Shown piece by piece: positions 49,709-63,962 of a DNA stretch of 64,000 bases (position 1 is its first letter; the number at the start of each line of letters is the position of its first letter). The translations under genes were made by a program, and so were the position numbers. The notes under the pieces are model-generated. The model worked only from the letters and a program-made list of their open reading frames with translations, was not told the origin of the DNA and did not search any database. The stretch is from Opeltia flavorubescens (taxonomy: Eukaryota > Ascomycota > Lecanoromycetes > Teloschistales > Teloschistaceae): assembly GCA_000442125.1 (NCBI GenBank), contig KE546979.1, positions 1,407,441-1,471,440 on the forward strand, read 5' to 3'.

Positions 49709-52700
49709 TATAAAAACGGATTTATTAATTTTAAAATATAATTATAAAAATTTAGAAATTTTCGATCTTTTATTATTAAAATTTTTCTATTATACTACTA
49801 TATTTAAAACTTATTTAATTAGAAAATTTCCGATTATAAATTTTTATAAATAATTTTTCTTTTTAATTTAAATCTATTTTCGATTATTTTATCTATATTT
49901 TTTATTAATTATATATATTATAAACTTTATCCTATTTTAATATTTGTTCTTATTCGAAGAATTATAAATAATTAATATTATTAAAAGTAAATAAACTAAT
50001 TATATATTATTAAAAGTATTAATATAATTTATTATAATATTTATTATTAATTTAATTATATTAAAATAATTTTTATCGATTTAATTAAAAGAAAAAATAT
50101 TATTTATTAATATTTTTTTTTTTTAACCCCTTTTCTATTTTATATCCTAACCTATTTTCTTTTTTATTTTATTATTTCTTTTTTATTTATTATTTTTACT
50201 TTATTTTTTTCTTTTTACCTTTTATACCCCGTTAAAAAAAAAAAGTTTTTATTAATTTTAAAAAATATCGCTAGTTCAACGTTAAATAAAAATAAATCTA
50301 TTATATAAATTATATCGTATATTATAAAGTATAATATAATTCTAATATATCCAACCCGGCTATTATTATTTTTATAAAAAATACTTTAAATATATTATAA
50401 CCGCCGATACTAATATTATTAAAAAATATATTAATTTAAAGTATTTAAATATTTAATATTATAATTTTAAAATAAAATAAAATAATTTTATTTAATTTTT
50501 AGAACTTAAAATTTATTTAATTTTTTTATTTACTTTTAATCTTTTATTAAAATAATTATAAGCGATCCCGTTATTATTATCTAATAATATTAAGTTAATA
50601 TCTATTTTTTTTTTACGCCGCTTTATTATATTATTAACAAATAATATTTATTAAAAGTAATTTAATTATTAAATAATATACTAATTTTTATAAATATATT
50701 TTAAGTATTTAAAAAGCCTTTTATATTTATTATAATTTTTTTTTTTTATAATAATTATCTATAAATTTAAATTAAATAACTATAATTTTATTTTTTAATC
50801 CCTCCTAATTTAAAATTAAAAATAAAAAATTTAATATTATAAATAATATTATAGTTTATTTTATAATTTCTATTATTCCGAGTCGTTTTCGGTTTTAAAT
50901 ATAGACCGGGCGTATTCTTTTTAATTTTCTAAGTCTACTTACTCTAATATAAGCTAATAGCTAGGTCTCGCGAGTAAAAAATCCCTCGCCAGCCTTTCTT
51001 ATATATAGTCGAAATCTTTATACCGATTTTTTTCCTTTAATTATTAACAATCTAGATAATAATAATAAAGAAGATAATAATAATAAAAAAAATAGTATTA
51101 ATAAAAAAAATAGTAATAATAAAAAAAATAATAATAATAAAGAAAAAATAACTTTTTTTTTTATATATAATTTTTTCCGCTACCTCCGAGCTATTATTAA
51201 TAGTAGAGTTTATATTATTAAAAGTAGTAGAATTACCCTTTTTTCTTTTATAGAAAAAAAAAAGCTCGAATAAAAATATAAATTTAATAAGCTCTAAATA
51301 ATTAAAGAGGATTTTAATAATAATAATAAACTTTTTAATAATAATATTAAAAAATTTAAAAATAATAATAAAAAATTAAAAAAAAGGAAATAGAAAAAAT
51401 AAAAAATATAGAAAGTATAGGAAGTATAGAAAAAATAAAAAAAGTAAAAAAAATAGAAAAAGTAAAAAAAATAAAAAAAACCTATAGATTAATATTTAAA
51501 AAAGAATATAGGGCCTATAATTCTACTATAATATTAGAATCTATATATATAATATATCCTAAATTCTTTTTTTAATTTTTAAAAGTATTATATTTTAAAT
51601 AATAGATTTATATAAAGAATAAAAACTATTTATTATTATAGTAAATTTATTTTTATATCCGTTATTTTTATCTAGTTTAATCTTCTTTAAGGTAATCGAT
51701 ATATTTTAACGATAGCCTCTTAATTTTAATTTAAAAGTAGAATTCTATTAATTTATTATTTTATTAGAATAAATCGGAATAATAGTAGTTCCTTTCTTTT
51801 TTATTTATAAAAGAATTTTAAAAATATAAAAATATATATAATAATTTTTATAAAATATATTAAAAAGAATTATTAGCCGGATAAAAAATACCACCCGCTT
51901 TAAACTATATTTAATCCGAAATAAAATATTTTTACTATATATTCGGAATAAATATTCGAATCTAATAATAATAAAATATTAATAATTTTATCGTTTATAT
52001 TACTACTTTAACTATTTATAAGTTTATTTTTATATTTAGCTATATCCTATTCTATTTAGAAACTATTATATAAAATTAAAAAGTTAAGATTAAAGATTTA
52101 AAACTAGATTTATATATATAACTTTATATTAGATATAATATTAAAAGCGAGGGCGAAAAATATTTTATATATATTCTTTTTCTTAAACTACTAATATTAG
52201 AAAAGACTATATATATATTATAAAAAAAATTAAAGAAAAGCTATTATTATTTTACTAAAAAATAATAAATATTATAGATTAATTAAATTATTCGCCCTGC
52301 TTTAAATATTACCTATAATAATAAAGTCTTATAATATTATCTCGTTTTTTATATAAATACCCGCGGTAAAATTAATATAAGCGAAAAAAAACTAATAAAT
52401 ATTTTTTATTTTATTTTAATTTATTACTTTATATTATTCTAATAAAAAGTTACGCGTTTTATTAAAATAATACCGAGTTATAAACAACCGATTTTAATTA
52501 TTATTAATTATAGCCTAAAATTTAAGCTTAAAATATATAATAACTATTTAATTATTATATATAAGAACTTTTTCTATTATTTAAACGAGCTTTTTAATAT
52601 ATTAGAGTATATTTTATTTCCGCGCGAAATATATATAGATTTCAGCTTTAATAAATAATTTATTAATAATAAACTATATAATATTATTTTATTAATTAAA

Positions 52701-55441
52701 ATATATTATTTAAATAATTAGAAAAAGATTTTTATTTATTCTATTTCGTCCGTTAAATATATCTACGTAGATTTTTTCCCGTTTTAGTTAATATAAAACG
52801 CAGCCTTTATATTTATATATCTAAATAAATAAAATAACTTCCGAATATATAATAAATTAATAAATAATAAATTATATAATATTATTTTTAACGCTTTTAT
52901 TTTTCCAGTTAAAAACAATTTTTTAACTAGTAAGAATTATTATAAAGTCCTAGGTTATAGTTAAAACGAAATTAATTATTAATAAAAAGTTTATATTAAA
53001 AGTCTAGATATTTTTTATAATTTTAATAATAAATATAAATTATTTCGAGTTCGGGATAGATTATATATACTAGATAAGTTAATATTAAAAAAATAATATT
53101 AGGCTTTAACTATAGTTTACGGTTTTTAAAAGTTAATTATTAAAGTTTTATAAAATTTTATAGTATATTAAAAATATTATATTAGCTTTATAATATTTAT
53201 TAACCTTTTATTAAAAATTTAAAATAAATTTACTAGTTTATAATTTTTACGTTTTACCGCGTCTATAAAAAACTCGATATTATTAATTAATAATTTCCGT
53301 TATATTAATACTTTTAATACTAATTCTAATAATATAATTTCTAGCGCCTATTATTGTTTTTAGATCTTTAATATTATAAAGGTAATAGAGTTTATAGACG
53401 TTTAATTTAATTAATAGCTCTTTTTTTTAAAAACTTTAATCGCCTAAATAAAAGCTATTCCGAAGCTAAAAATCGCTTCTCTCGAATAATAGGGCTTTAA
53501 TAATATAGCCGTCTTTATTTTTATATATTTTATCCGTTTTATTTTTAAAAAAATTAAATCTATTTAATTTCTTATTTTATAATTATTTTAATAAAAACTA
53601 TAATAGCGAATATAAACTAGATTTAAAAGCGAACCGCGTTATAAACTCGAATACCGGGTTATCTAGTAGTTTATTAAAATAGTTTCGCTTTTTTATAATA
53701 AATTCTTTTAAAAGGGTCTTTTTTATATAAAACCCGGTATTTTTTATATTTTTTATTTTATTAATATCTTCTAATAACGGTTTAAAGTCCGCCGCGATAT
53801 TATTAAATATTTTATCTATTATAATTATATCCTTATTTAATTACAAATCGATTTTTTTAAAATTAAAAATATTTTTCTAATATTCGGCCTTAAAAAATAT
53901 AATTTCGCTATTTTTAAAATTTTAAAAAACGTTATTAAAATAATAATTTGTATTTATATTTAATATATATAAAAGATTTTCGCGGATTGTATTATATAAT
54001 ATCTTTTTTATAAAAAAGCTATAAAAGAACGTCGACTATTTTTATATTCTATTTTTAAATTATAAAAATATAATTTAAAAAGACTTTTTTATAAAATTAT
54101 TAAAAAGGTTATTAGTTTTAAATTATATACTATAATTTTTTATTTAATAATTTCAAATCTAAATTTTAATTAAAGCTATTATTTTAATAATTACTATTTT
54201 AATAAATTCTAATTAGATTATATAAAAACTTTATTCTATATTTTTAACTATAAAAATAATAAGAAGCCGTATATTTAAAAATAATAATTTTATTATTAAT
54301 TTATTTAATATATTTTTATTTTTATTAAAAAAATTATTAATAATTATCGAGCGGATTTATAGTTAAATACCCTCGCTAAAATTATATTCTATAAGCTGCT
54401 AATTATTCTTATATATAATAACGCTAATATTAATATAAAGTATTCTAATTATATTAAATAAAAAATCTTTACGCGGGTCCGTAGTAAAAATATATAGCCT
54501 ATTTTTACTTATATTAAATAGTTTGTACTAGTAGTTTTTAATATTATATATTCGGAGATTATTATACGTTATACTTGAATAAAAAATAGTATAAAAAAAA
54601 GGGTTAAAAAATTTTAAAGATTATATAAAAACTATAATAAAGCCCGGTAAATCCTATATAAATTTATCCGAAATAACGCCCTAAATATAAATACTAATAA
54701 TAAATACCTCCGTATTTTTATATTTAATTATATATAATTTAATAATAATTTAATTAGAGTAAAAAAGTTTTTAAATAGATATAATATTAATTTTATAAAA
54801 AAACCTATTAATAATAATATACCTGCTAGTATTATAAATACTCTTTTTTATAATAGCGATTATAGATTTTAAAAAGAAGATAATAATAGTAAAATAAATA
54901 ATTAATTCGCTATTAATATAAATAATAGAGAGTATATATATATAAAATTAGTAATAAATTTAAAATTTTAATATATATTTTAATTAAAAAAGTCGGTAAA
55001 ATTAATATATACCCCCTTTATTAATCCGAGCTAAAAATCTCTAGAGTAAAATATAGTATTTTATTAAATAATCGACTAGAGTTTAGAAAATAGATTTTTT
55101 ATCATTTGTAGCTGATAATAATAATAAAAAGATAATAAATAAAAAGTAGTAAAACCCGCGGATATTATTAGATAATAATATCGGTAGAACTTTAATAAAT
55201 TTAATAGTAAAGTATAATAGAATAAAAGTTCTATTAAATAATAATTAAAATAAATAAAAAAGTTCTACGGAAATAAAAGGAAAATATAAAGATATAAATA
55301 TTAATAAAAAACGGATAATTTTTATAATAAAAAATAAAATAAAGATATTAATAAATAATAATTTTAAAAAAATAAAAATATTATAAAAAAGCGTAATTTT
55401 TAAAGAATAAAACTCTTTTAAAAAAATAAAGTAATTATTTA
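49703..55441. repeat. Tandem unit U, copy B
   Basis: A complete 5.74-kb unit directly following copy A. It carries the uninterrupted sequence across the site that holds the insertion in copy A. A perfect palindrome with arms GATATTATTA and TAATAATATC lies at 55161-55182. The nature of the unit (retroelement, duplicated subtelomeric gene, or other) is not readable. Confidence 0.85.
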
Positions 55442-56720
55442 TAAATAGAATTTAAAGGATATTATTAGTTAATAATATTTATAATTATTAAAGGTTTTAT
55501 TTATAAAAAATAAAGTTTATAAATAAATAATAATATAAATAAACTATTTCTTTTATTTTATTTTTTTTATTCTATCTACTATTTTATTTTACTATTTTTT
55601 TCTTTTTATATTAATACTACTATATCTTTATATATTAAAATATTAGAATATATATTAAAATTTACTTTTAGTTCTTTATAGTTAATAGTTATATTTAAAG
55701 ATTTTAAATAGAAATTAAATTTAAAAACTAATTTAAATTACTTCGGTATATATATTATTATATTTAATAATCGCCGATATTATTATTAAATAATTTTATA
55801 GCTATTTATAATAATATTTTATTTAATAATTATTTTCTAAAATCGCGAATCTTATTATTTTTAATTTTATTTAATTTAATTTTAATATTATTTTATTTAA
55901 ATTTTATTTTAAGCGAAATATATTAATTTTTTTTATTTTTTTAATTTTAATTTTATTCCAATTTTTATTTTATTATAGTATTTATTAATTAAAGTAAATA
56001 TTTTTTTTTAATCTATTTATTATTTATTTAAATTTTATTTTTTCTATTTACTATCTTTTTTAAATAAATATTATATATTATAGTATTTACTAATACAATT
56101 ATTTATTAATTCGAAAGTATATAAATTCTTTTTTTTATTTTTATTTTTTTTTTTTTATATCTACCAATTTTTATATCTACTTGTATATTAATACCTGTAT
56201 CGGAATTTTCCGTTTTTTTTATATATTTTATATATTTTTTTTTTTTTTTTTTTATATTATTAATCTAATTCTATTATATATTATATTTATTACTAGCTGG
56301 TTTATAGATTTATAGTAGTTTAATATCCAAATTTTTTAATAATTTAATATCTAATTTTATTAGCTTTTTAAAAGTTTTTTTTATTTTAATTATATCCGAT
56401 CGATTATTTTATTATTATAGCGTATTAGTTATTAATTTTATAGATTCCGATATTATTAATAATATTTTATATCTTCTAAATAATTTAAATAAGTAGCTAC
56501 CCTTTAATTATAATATTATTACCTAATAATATTATATTAATAAAAATTTTTTATTTTTATTAAGTTTATCGAAAAATATATCCGTTATTATTATTATATT
56601 ATCTACCCAGCTTATTATATTAACGTTAAATTGAACCTTATATATATACTATAATAAATATACTACTTTTCTCGCTATATTATTATCTAATAAAATCGGT
56701 CTATTAAAATAACGGTACTA
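55360..56720. repeat. Subtelomeric duplicated block D, copy 1
   Basis: Direct repeat of sequence at 60380-62210, in the same order but with an extra segment of about 0.5 kb in copy 2. Shared landmarks: TAATATAAATAA near 55,540 and 60,590, a poly-T tract near 56,225-56,252 and 61,740-61,755, and ATATATACTATAATAAATAT near 56,640 and 62,140. The block overlaps the end of tandem unit U copy B. Confidence 0.7.
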
Positions 56721-58661
56721 TTTTTAATACCAACCGGAATTTTTATTTTTAATATCGTTTATTCGAATAAATTTAATAGTTAATTAATCGGAATATATTT
56801 TAATTAAATTTAAAAGTATAAATAAAGCGATTAAAAAAAATACCCCTATTTTTTATCTATATATAGTAATTTCCGGTAATAATAAAAACAATAAAATAAA
56901 TAAAGTATACTGTATTTTTACCAGGTTCTACTATTATATATATATTTATTTTTATTTTAAACTTAATTAAATTACGGCTATCCTATTAAATACAATTAAA
57001 AATACTTATAATTAATTTAAAAATAACGATTATAACGGTTTTTTATATTTTAAAATAACGGGATCCAATATACCGGGTCCGATATATCTAGTAAAACTCT
57101 TTATATTCATTCGTTTTTATAGGATCCGATTTTATTATTTAATAATATCTATTAAAACTAATTTCGGTTAACTTTCTATAATATCTATTTAATTTTCTAT
57201 ATTATTTAAGCGGTAAATCTATAAAACTGTATATAATAGCCGCGATTATTTATTTTATCTATATTAAATATTAGTATAAAATACTAATAGTTTATAAATC
57301 GCCTTTAATATATTAATTTATATAGAGTTAATTAAAGTTTTTAGATTTTTTTTTTTAGATAATTTAGTTGTATTAGAATTATATTAAAAGATTTAATATA
57401 ATAAAAGGTTTTAATAATTTAAATAATTCTATTATAATTATATTAATAAATATTCGGACTTTAAAAACGTCCGCTAATTTATAAAATTTATACCTATATA
57501 TATTATTTATCGATTCTATTCTTATTTAAAATATCTTTTATACTATTTAAATATTAATTTAAATTATATTCTATTTAATTAATAACCGCGTTTTTAAACT
57601 ATTTTCTTTTTTTTATTTAATTTACGATTTCTATTATTAATATACTAAAAGTCTTTTTTTTTCGATCTTTTAAATTTTTAAAAAAAGTTGTATAGGTTTA
57701 TATAGTATTTTCTAGTAGGTTAATAATATTTAAAAGTATAATTATTTTTATATATTCGTTTTATTTATATTTTAATTATTAATTATAATCGTTGGTTTTT
57801 TTATAAATAAAAACTAGGTTCTATTTTAAATAAATTTTTAAAGTATATAATTTTTAGAAAAAAAATATTTTTATTTATATATATTTATTTATTTAATAAT
57901 AATACTATTATATATATAAATTAATAAGTATAAATATTTAAATATAAAAATAAATAGATTTTAAGCCGCGATATAAAATAATATAGATTTTATTAGATAA
58001 TAATTTAAGTAAATATAAAAATTATTTATTAAAAAATTCTTTAAAAAAATATAGATTAATAAATAAATAATTTTTTATATTTTAAACGAATTATATAAAT
58101 AAAAAACTATATTAATATATTATAAAAAATAGTTTATTAAAAAATAAATTATTAAAAAGCTACTACTATTTTCGAATATATATAAATCTTTTATTATTTT
58201 TAATAGGGAGCTGCGATTATTTAAAACCGGATTAGCTTTAATATAAATATAAATTATTAGTTTTTTAAAATACTTTAAAATTTTTAAATTTAATAATTTT
58301 ATAATATATCTAGCTATATATATTAACGAATTCGCGGGGTATATTATCGCGAAAAAATAGTACGAGAATAAGCTATTTTTTTATTTTTAGAGGCCTATAT
58401 TTAGTGGAAAAGTAGGTCTAAATTTAGTAATTCTATTTTAATAGAAAATAATTTTTAAAATTTTCTATTAGATATAGAATTAATTAATTAAAAAACGTAT
58501 TTATATTTTATTCTAATAAAAATATTACTAGTATATATATATACTACTTTACCTATTTTAAATATTATTTTTTTTAATTATTTCGTATAGTTTTAACGGG
58601 TTTTAAATTTTTTAATATAATAAACGAGTTAAAATATCTAGAATATAATAAATACTTTTAG

Positions 58662-58714
<53 letters not shown>

Positions 58715-60379
58715 TTTATATTTATTATATTTGTACTGTATTAAAAGGTTATATATTATTAGTATTTAGTATTAATATTAATAAATAACTAGTAAAATTT
58801 AAAGGCTATTTTAGATATTTTATAATAATTAGCGCTAAAGAAGTAGGAATAAAATTTAAAAACTATAGTTTATATTTTAATATATATCTATAAATTAACT
58901 TTTTTATTTATAAAATATCTCGAGTAATTTTTATAGAGACTATTATTAATTTTTTCGAAATTTATTAAATAATATAAATTTAAAAGGTAAAATTTTAATT
59001 AAAATTTGGATTTTTAGTATTAAATTAAAAGATTTCGCTTATATATTATATAATAACTCGGCTAGTAAAACCGCTATTTATTAATAATATACCTATAATT
59101 TATATTAGATTATTTTTATATATATAAAGCTCGCTGGTATATTTTAATAGCTAAATATTAGAATATTAAATATCTATATAATAGAATTTAAATTTTTTTT
59201 ACCTTTTATAGTATTATTTTAAAGCGAAAAAAATCGGGGTTTAAAGCTTTTATTATTATTAATAATTAGATATTTAATTATATATTAATAGATAATAATA
59301 TAATAAAATCTATAACTATTATTTATTTTTTTAAATAATTTAATAAATAGTATATTAAAAGTATTATTTAACGCCGGAAATTTCCGTAATAAATATATTA
59401 TATAGGCTATTTATAAATTTCGAGCGTAATTTATATAAATAATATATATTTAAATATAATTAATTTTATTATATAATTATAAACTAGCTATATATATAAT
59501 TAAATAGTTTATTTATTAATATTTTTATAAAATTTAAATTTATATATTTATAAATAGTTTTATTTTTATATTATTTAAACGAATTATAAATATATATTAA
59601 ATTAAGATCTATTAATTTATTAATTTAGTAGTACTAATTTAATTAGATAATTAGCTCTATTATATTAAATATTAAATTATTTGATTTTTTTTTATAGATT
59701 TTTTTTTGTAATTAATTTATTTATATATATATATATTTAATTAATTTAATTATTACTAGCTTTTTTTATTTATTTAGCTATTAGAAGCTATAATAGTAAA
59801 TATATATACCTTTTAAACCTTTAAATAGTAATATCGGTAAAATTATAAATTATTTTAAATTTTATAATTTAATTTATATAGGGATTATTGGGAATTCACA
59901 AAAAAAAACTAGAAATAATACTATTAGGCTATATACCGAGTTAGAGCTTTATTTTAATGGAATTATTATATAAATTTAATATACTATAATTTATCCGAAA
60001 AATAAATAGGACTTTAAATAAATATAAAAACTAATAATAATATTAGAATACTATACTATTAAAACGGTATATAATAGTTTTTATCGAATATTTAAATTCT
60101 ATTAGGATTAAAAGTTAAGAATCTACTATATAATATTTTAACTAGGTTATTTATACAATAAAATATTATATAAACGTTATAAATATATATTTACGCGGTT
60201 TAACCGTAAAATTTAAAAAAATTAGAAAAATATATAATTAAAATCCGGAATTTTTATTATATTAAAAGTTTAAAATTTTTATTTTTATTTTTTATTCAAC
60301 TTTTTATAATTAAATAAAATTATTAGATTAGTTTTATTATATTAAATTTTACTATTTGTATTTTACTAATACAATTCCG
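56721..60379. repeat. RIP-degraded sequence between the D copies
   Basis: No gene. CA and TG dinucleotides are nearly absent. A long A tract sits at 58662-58712. Part of this stretch is distinctly richer in C/G (56.9-57.2 kb, 58.3-58.5 kb), suggesting separate insertions. Confidence 0.6.
58662..58712 (+). repeat. Poly(A) tract, 51 bases
   Basis: An uninterrupted run of 51 A after TACTTTTAG. RIP cannot degrade pure A/T tracts, so it may be the tail of a decayed non-LTR retrotransposon on the plus strand. It could equally be a simple repeat; no target-site duplication was confirmed. Confidence 0.6.
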
Positions 60380-62210
60380 TATAAATAATAGGTAAAAAAT
60401 TACTAAAAAATAAAATAAAAATTTTATTAGATAATAACTTTTAAAGAATCGAATAATTATAAAAAAATAAAACTATTTTAAAATAATAAAGCGATTATTT
60501 ATAAATAGAATTAGAAAAATATTATTAAATAATAATATTTATAATTATTAGAGGTTTTATATATATAAAAGTTAATAAACGAGTAATAATATAAATAAGC
60601 TATATTTTTAATATTTTTTTTTCTATTATATCTTATCTACTATTTTATTCTAGATTTTTTTTTTTTTTATATTAATACTACTATATTTTTATATTTTAAA
60701 ATATATAATATATATTTTTATTATTCTATTTAAAATAGATATTAAAATTCGTTTTTTATTATAAATATTTAATAAATATTTTCTTTAATTTAAAAAAAAA
60801 TTTAAATTTAATAATTAATTAAAATTATTTTAGCGTAAATACTATTATATAAATATATATAAACACGATTATTAATTAGCCGCGGTCGATTTATATATAG
60901 TAATCGAGGATTATTAAAAGCTATAATATTTATTTATTTATATTTAAATTACGATTAAACTATAAAAAATATCTTTTAAAAGTATAAATCTAGGTATAAT
61001 AATATCTATATATTATAGGCGTTTTATAACCAATTTTATAAAAATTATCGAAGTTTATAGCTTTTTATCTAATTTTTTCTATTTATATCGATATTATTAT
61101 ATAATAATATCGGCGGATTTAATTTAATTATAATATTTATTAGCTAAATATTAATAGGCTATAATATAAATAAATAATTATAATTTTATAACTAGCGGAT
61201 ATTATTTAAAAAAGCTTTGAATTTAAAAAATATAATTTTATATATTTTAATTATCGCCGATATTATTATTAAATAATATTCTAGCTATTTTTAATAATAC
61301 TTTATTTTTAATTTATTTTATTTTATTTAAATTTTATTTTATATTTATTTTCCTTTATATAAATTTTATATTTTCGAACTTTATTTTATTTAATTTAAAT
61401 ATTATTTTATAATAGTTTTATTAAACGAAATATATTAATTTATTTTTTTTTTTTTTTTTTTATTTTATTTTAAATTTTATTTTATTGCGGCTTTTATTAA
61501 TTAAAATAAATTTTTATTTTTTATTATTTATTTAAACTTTATTTTTTTTATTTACTATTTTTTTAAAATAAATAATATATATTATAATATTAACTAGCGC
61601 GATTACCTATTAAACCGGGGGTATATAAATTTTTTTTTTTTTTCCGCTTTATTTTTTTTATATTTACCGATTTTTATATTATTTTATATATTAATAACTG
61701 CTTTAGAATTTTTTATTTCTTTTTTATATTTTATATATTTTTTTTTTTTTTTTTACTATTAAATTAATTTTTTTATATTATATCTATTATTAATTGGTTA
61801 ATAAACTTCTAATAAATTAATAATCTAGTTTTTTAATCGAATTATTATTTAATAATATCGGTTTTTTAAAAATTTTAATTGTTTCGACGGTAGTTAATTT
61901 ATTACTTTTTTTTTCTAATATAGTAATTACTAACCTTTTAGAATTTTTATATTATTAATTATAGTATACTTTTTATAGATTAGTATAAATAAATATAATT
62001 TTTTTATTATAATATTATTATTTAATAATATCGCTTTTATAATAAACTTTTAATTTATCCTATTTTTTTTTAATTATATATCTATTATTTTTATAATATT
62101 ATCTACCTAATCTATTATATAATTATTAGGCTGAACTATATATATATACTATAATAAATATATTATATTTCTAGTTATATTATTATCTAATAATATCGGT
62201 ATTTTTATCG
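60380..62210. repeat. Subtelomeric duplicated block D, copy 2
   Basis: Second copy of 55360-56720 in the same orientation, with extra sequence at about 60,700-61,240. It also contains the end motif of tandem unit U at its start (60,420-60,500). That suggests a larger duplicated segment whose proximal part has been lost or replaced. Confidence 0.65.
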
Positions 62211-63962
62211 CGTTTTTTTAGATTATTCGCTATTAATATCTTTTATTATAGTAAAATAAGAGATTAATAAAATAGCTTTTTTTAAAAAACAGATAATTTG
62301 GTTTAAAATATCTAGCGAAATAAATTCGAAATTTATATTAAAAAAAAGAATTAAATAGGAAAACTATACGAACTATAAATAAATAGTAGAAAACGCGCGT
62401 ATTTAAACGATTTGAAATAATTTTTCTAGTATTTATATAATAGATATTATATTCGAATCTAATTTAATAACTTTTTATAATTATATTAATTTAATTTTAA
62501 TATATTATTTTATTATTTTATTTAAAAAGAAATATATTTTTTAAATATTTAAAATATAATTTTAATTACAAAAATAAAAATTTTTTATTTTAGAAAAAAA
62601 TATTAAAATAAAATAGCTATTAATAAAAATTTATAAAATTTTAAAAAAATATTAAATATTTAAAAAAAAATAATTTATATATCGAACGCTTTAAAATACT
62701 AATATAATTAAAAAAATAAAAAAAAAATATTTTTAATAGATTTAAAGGGCCTGTAAATTTATAATAATTTATTTAAAAATTATATAAAATAATTTTATTA
62801 AAAAATTAGACCGCGAGTTATTTTATAATTATACGGCTGAAAATTAAAATCGCGTTTTTTTAGTTATAAAATATTACTAACGCTAGATTTATATTAAAAA
62901 AAAAATCGAAAATAAAAAGTTTTAAAATAAATTAATCGAGCTTTTTATTTTTATTACTAACGAAGATTTAATAATTAATTATAATATTATTAAATAGCTA
63001 AAGTTATTATTATTAAATAATAATAAACCTAAAAATTTATATATATTTAAAATATAGTCGTTAAATTTAAAAAAATTAAAAAATAAAAAAAAATTTTTTA
63101 TATAAAATAAAACCGCTAAAATTAATATAAATACTAATATAATTTAATAAAAATATAAAACTTGCAGCTATAATATATTAAATACTATAAAAAAAAAGTT
63201 ATAGTTTATAATATCGCCCGAGATTTAAATCGAGGTTATAATATAGCTTTTTTAATATATTTATATTTTTTATTTTTTTAAAATTTAAAATATTATTTTA
63301 AATATAGAAACGGTAATTAAAAAAAAAAAAAAATAGATAAATACTATTTTATAGAAGTTATAAAATATAGAATATATTATATAATAAATATTAGCGAATA
63401 AAATTATAGTAGATTATATAAATAAGTTAATATAATAAAAAAAAAATAAATATTAAAAATATTATAAGCGTTTAAATAAAATTAGCGTCGTTTTATTTTT
63501 ATATATAAAAGCCTATTAAATACTAGATTTAAATTTTTTAAATTCTATTTTTTTTTATAGCTCGTTTATTAAATTAAACTTTTAGTAAATATAATTTTTT
63601 ATATAAATATTAAAAATTAAAATAATATTTTTTAATTATTTATTAATAAATAATATCGGTTTAAATAAAATTAAATTAGCTTTTTTTTTAATTATTATAA
63701 TAGTAATATAAGCGGGTACGTTAAAATTAAATAATAAATTTTTTTATATTATCGTTATAAATTTAATAGATATTATTATCTAATAATATCTATTTTATAA
63801 TTTACCTTTTATATTTTATTTTAACCGGAAGTTATTATTTAATAATATCCGGTTATATTTTTTTATCTATTATATTTTACTCTAAAAGTTATTATTTAAT
63901 AATATTAGTTTTTATAATAGCTTTCCTATTTAATAATCATTCAAAATTATTTATTAATATAG
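62211..63962. repeat. Telomere-adjacent RIP-degraded sequence
   Basis: Same composition as the rest of the block and no gene. It contains the last three palindromes and passes directly into TTAGGG repeats with no gene-coding spacer. Confidence 0.6.

Larger units (their letters stand above)
55161..63907. repeat. Family of short palindromes, arms GATATTATTA / TAATAATATC
   Basis: Copies or close variants occur at about 55161, 55458, 55776, 56449, 57131, 60519, 61089, 61256, 61841, 62011, 62178, 63769, 63831 and 63888, plus 49427 in copy A. Those at 55161-55182 and 63769-63790 have perfect 10-bp arms around two central bases. Several are followed by CGG or preceded by CCG. They are far denser here than in the AT-rich block proximal to 49 kb, and the last three lie within 200 bp of the telomere. 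Function unknown. Confidence 0.65.

Noticed and set aside
48942-55441. A pair of about 765-bp direct repeats (48942-49708 and 54677-55441) that look like the LTRs of one 6.5-kb retrotransposon.
   Set aside because: The sequence before copy A of the internal part (left of 35868) has no such repeat, and the flank left of 48942 is explained by the split copy A. Two tandem copies of one unit explain everything without LTRs, though an LTR element that recombined cannot be fully excluded.
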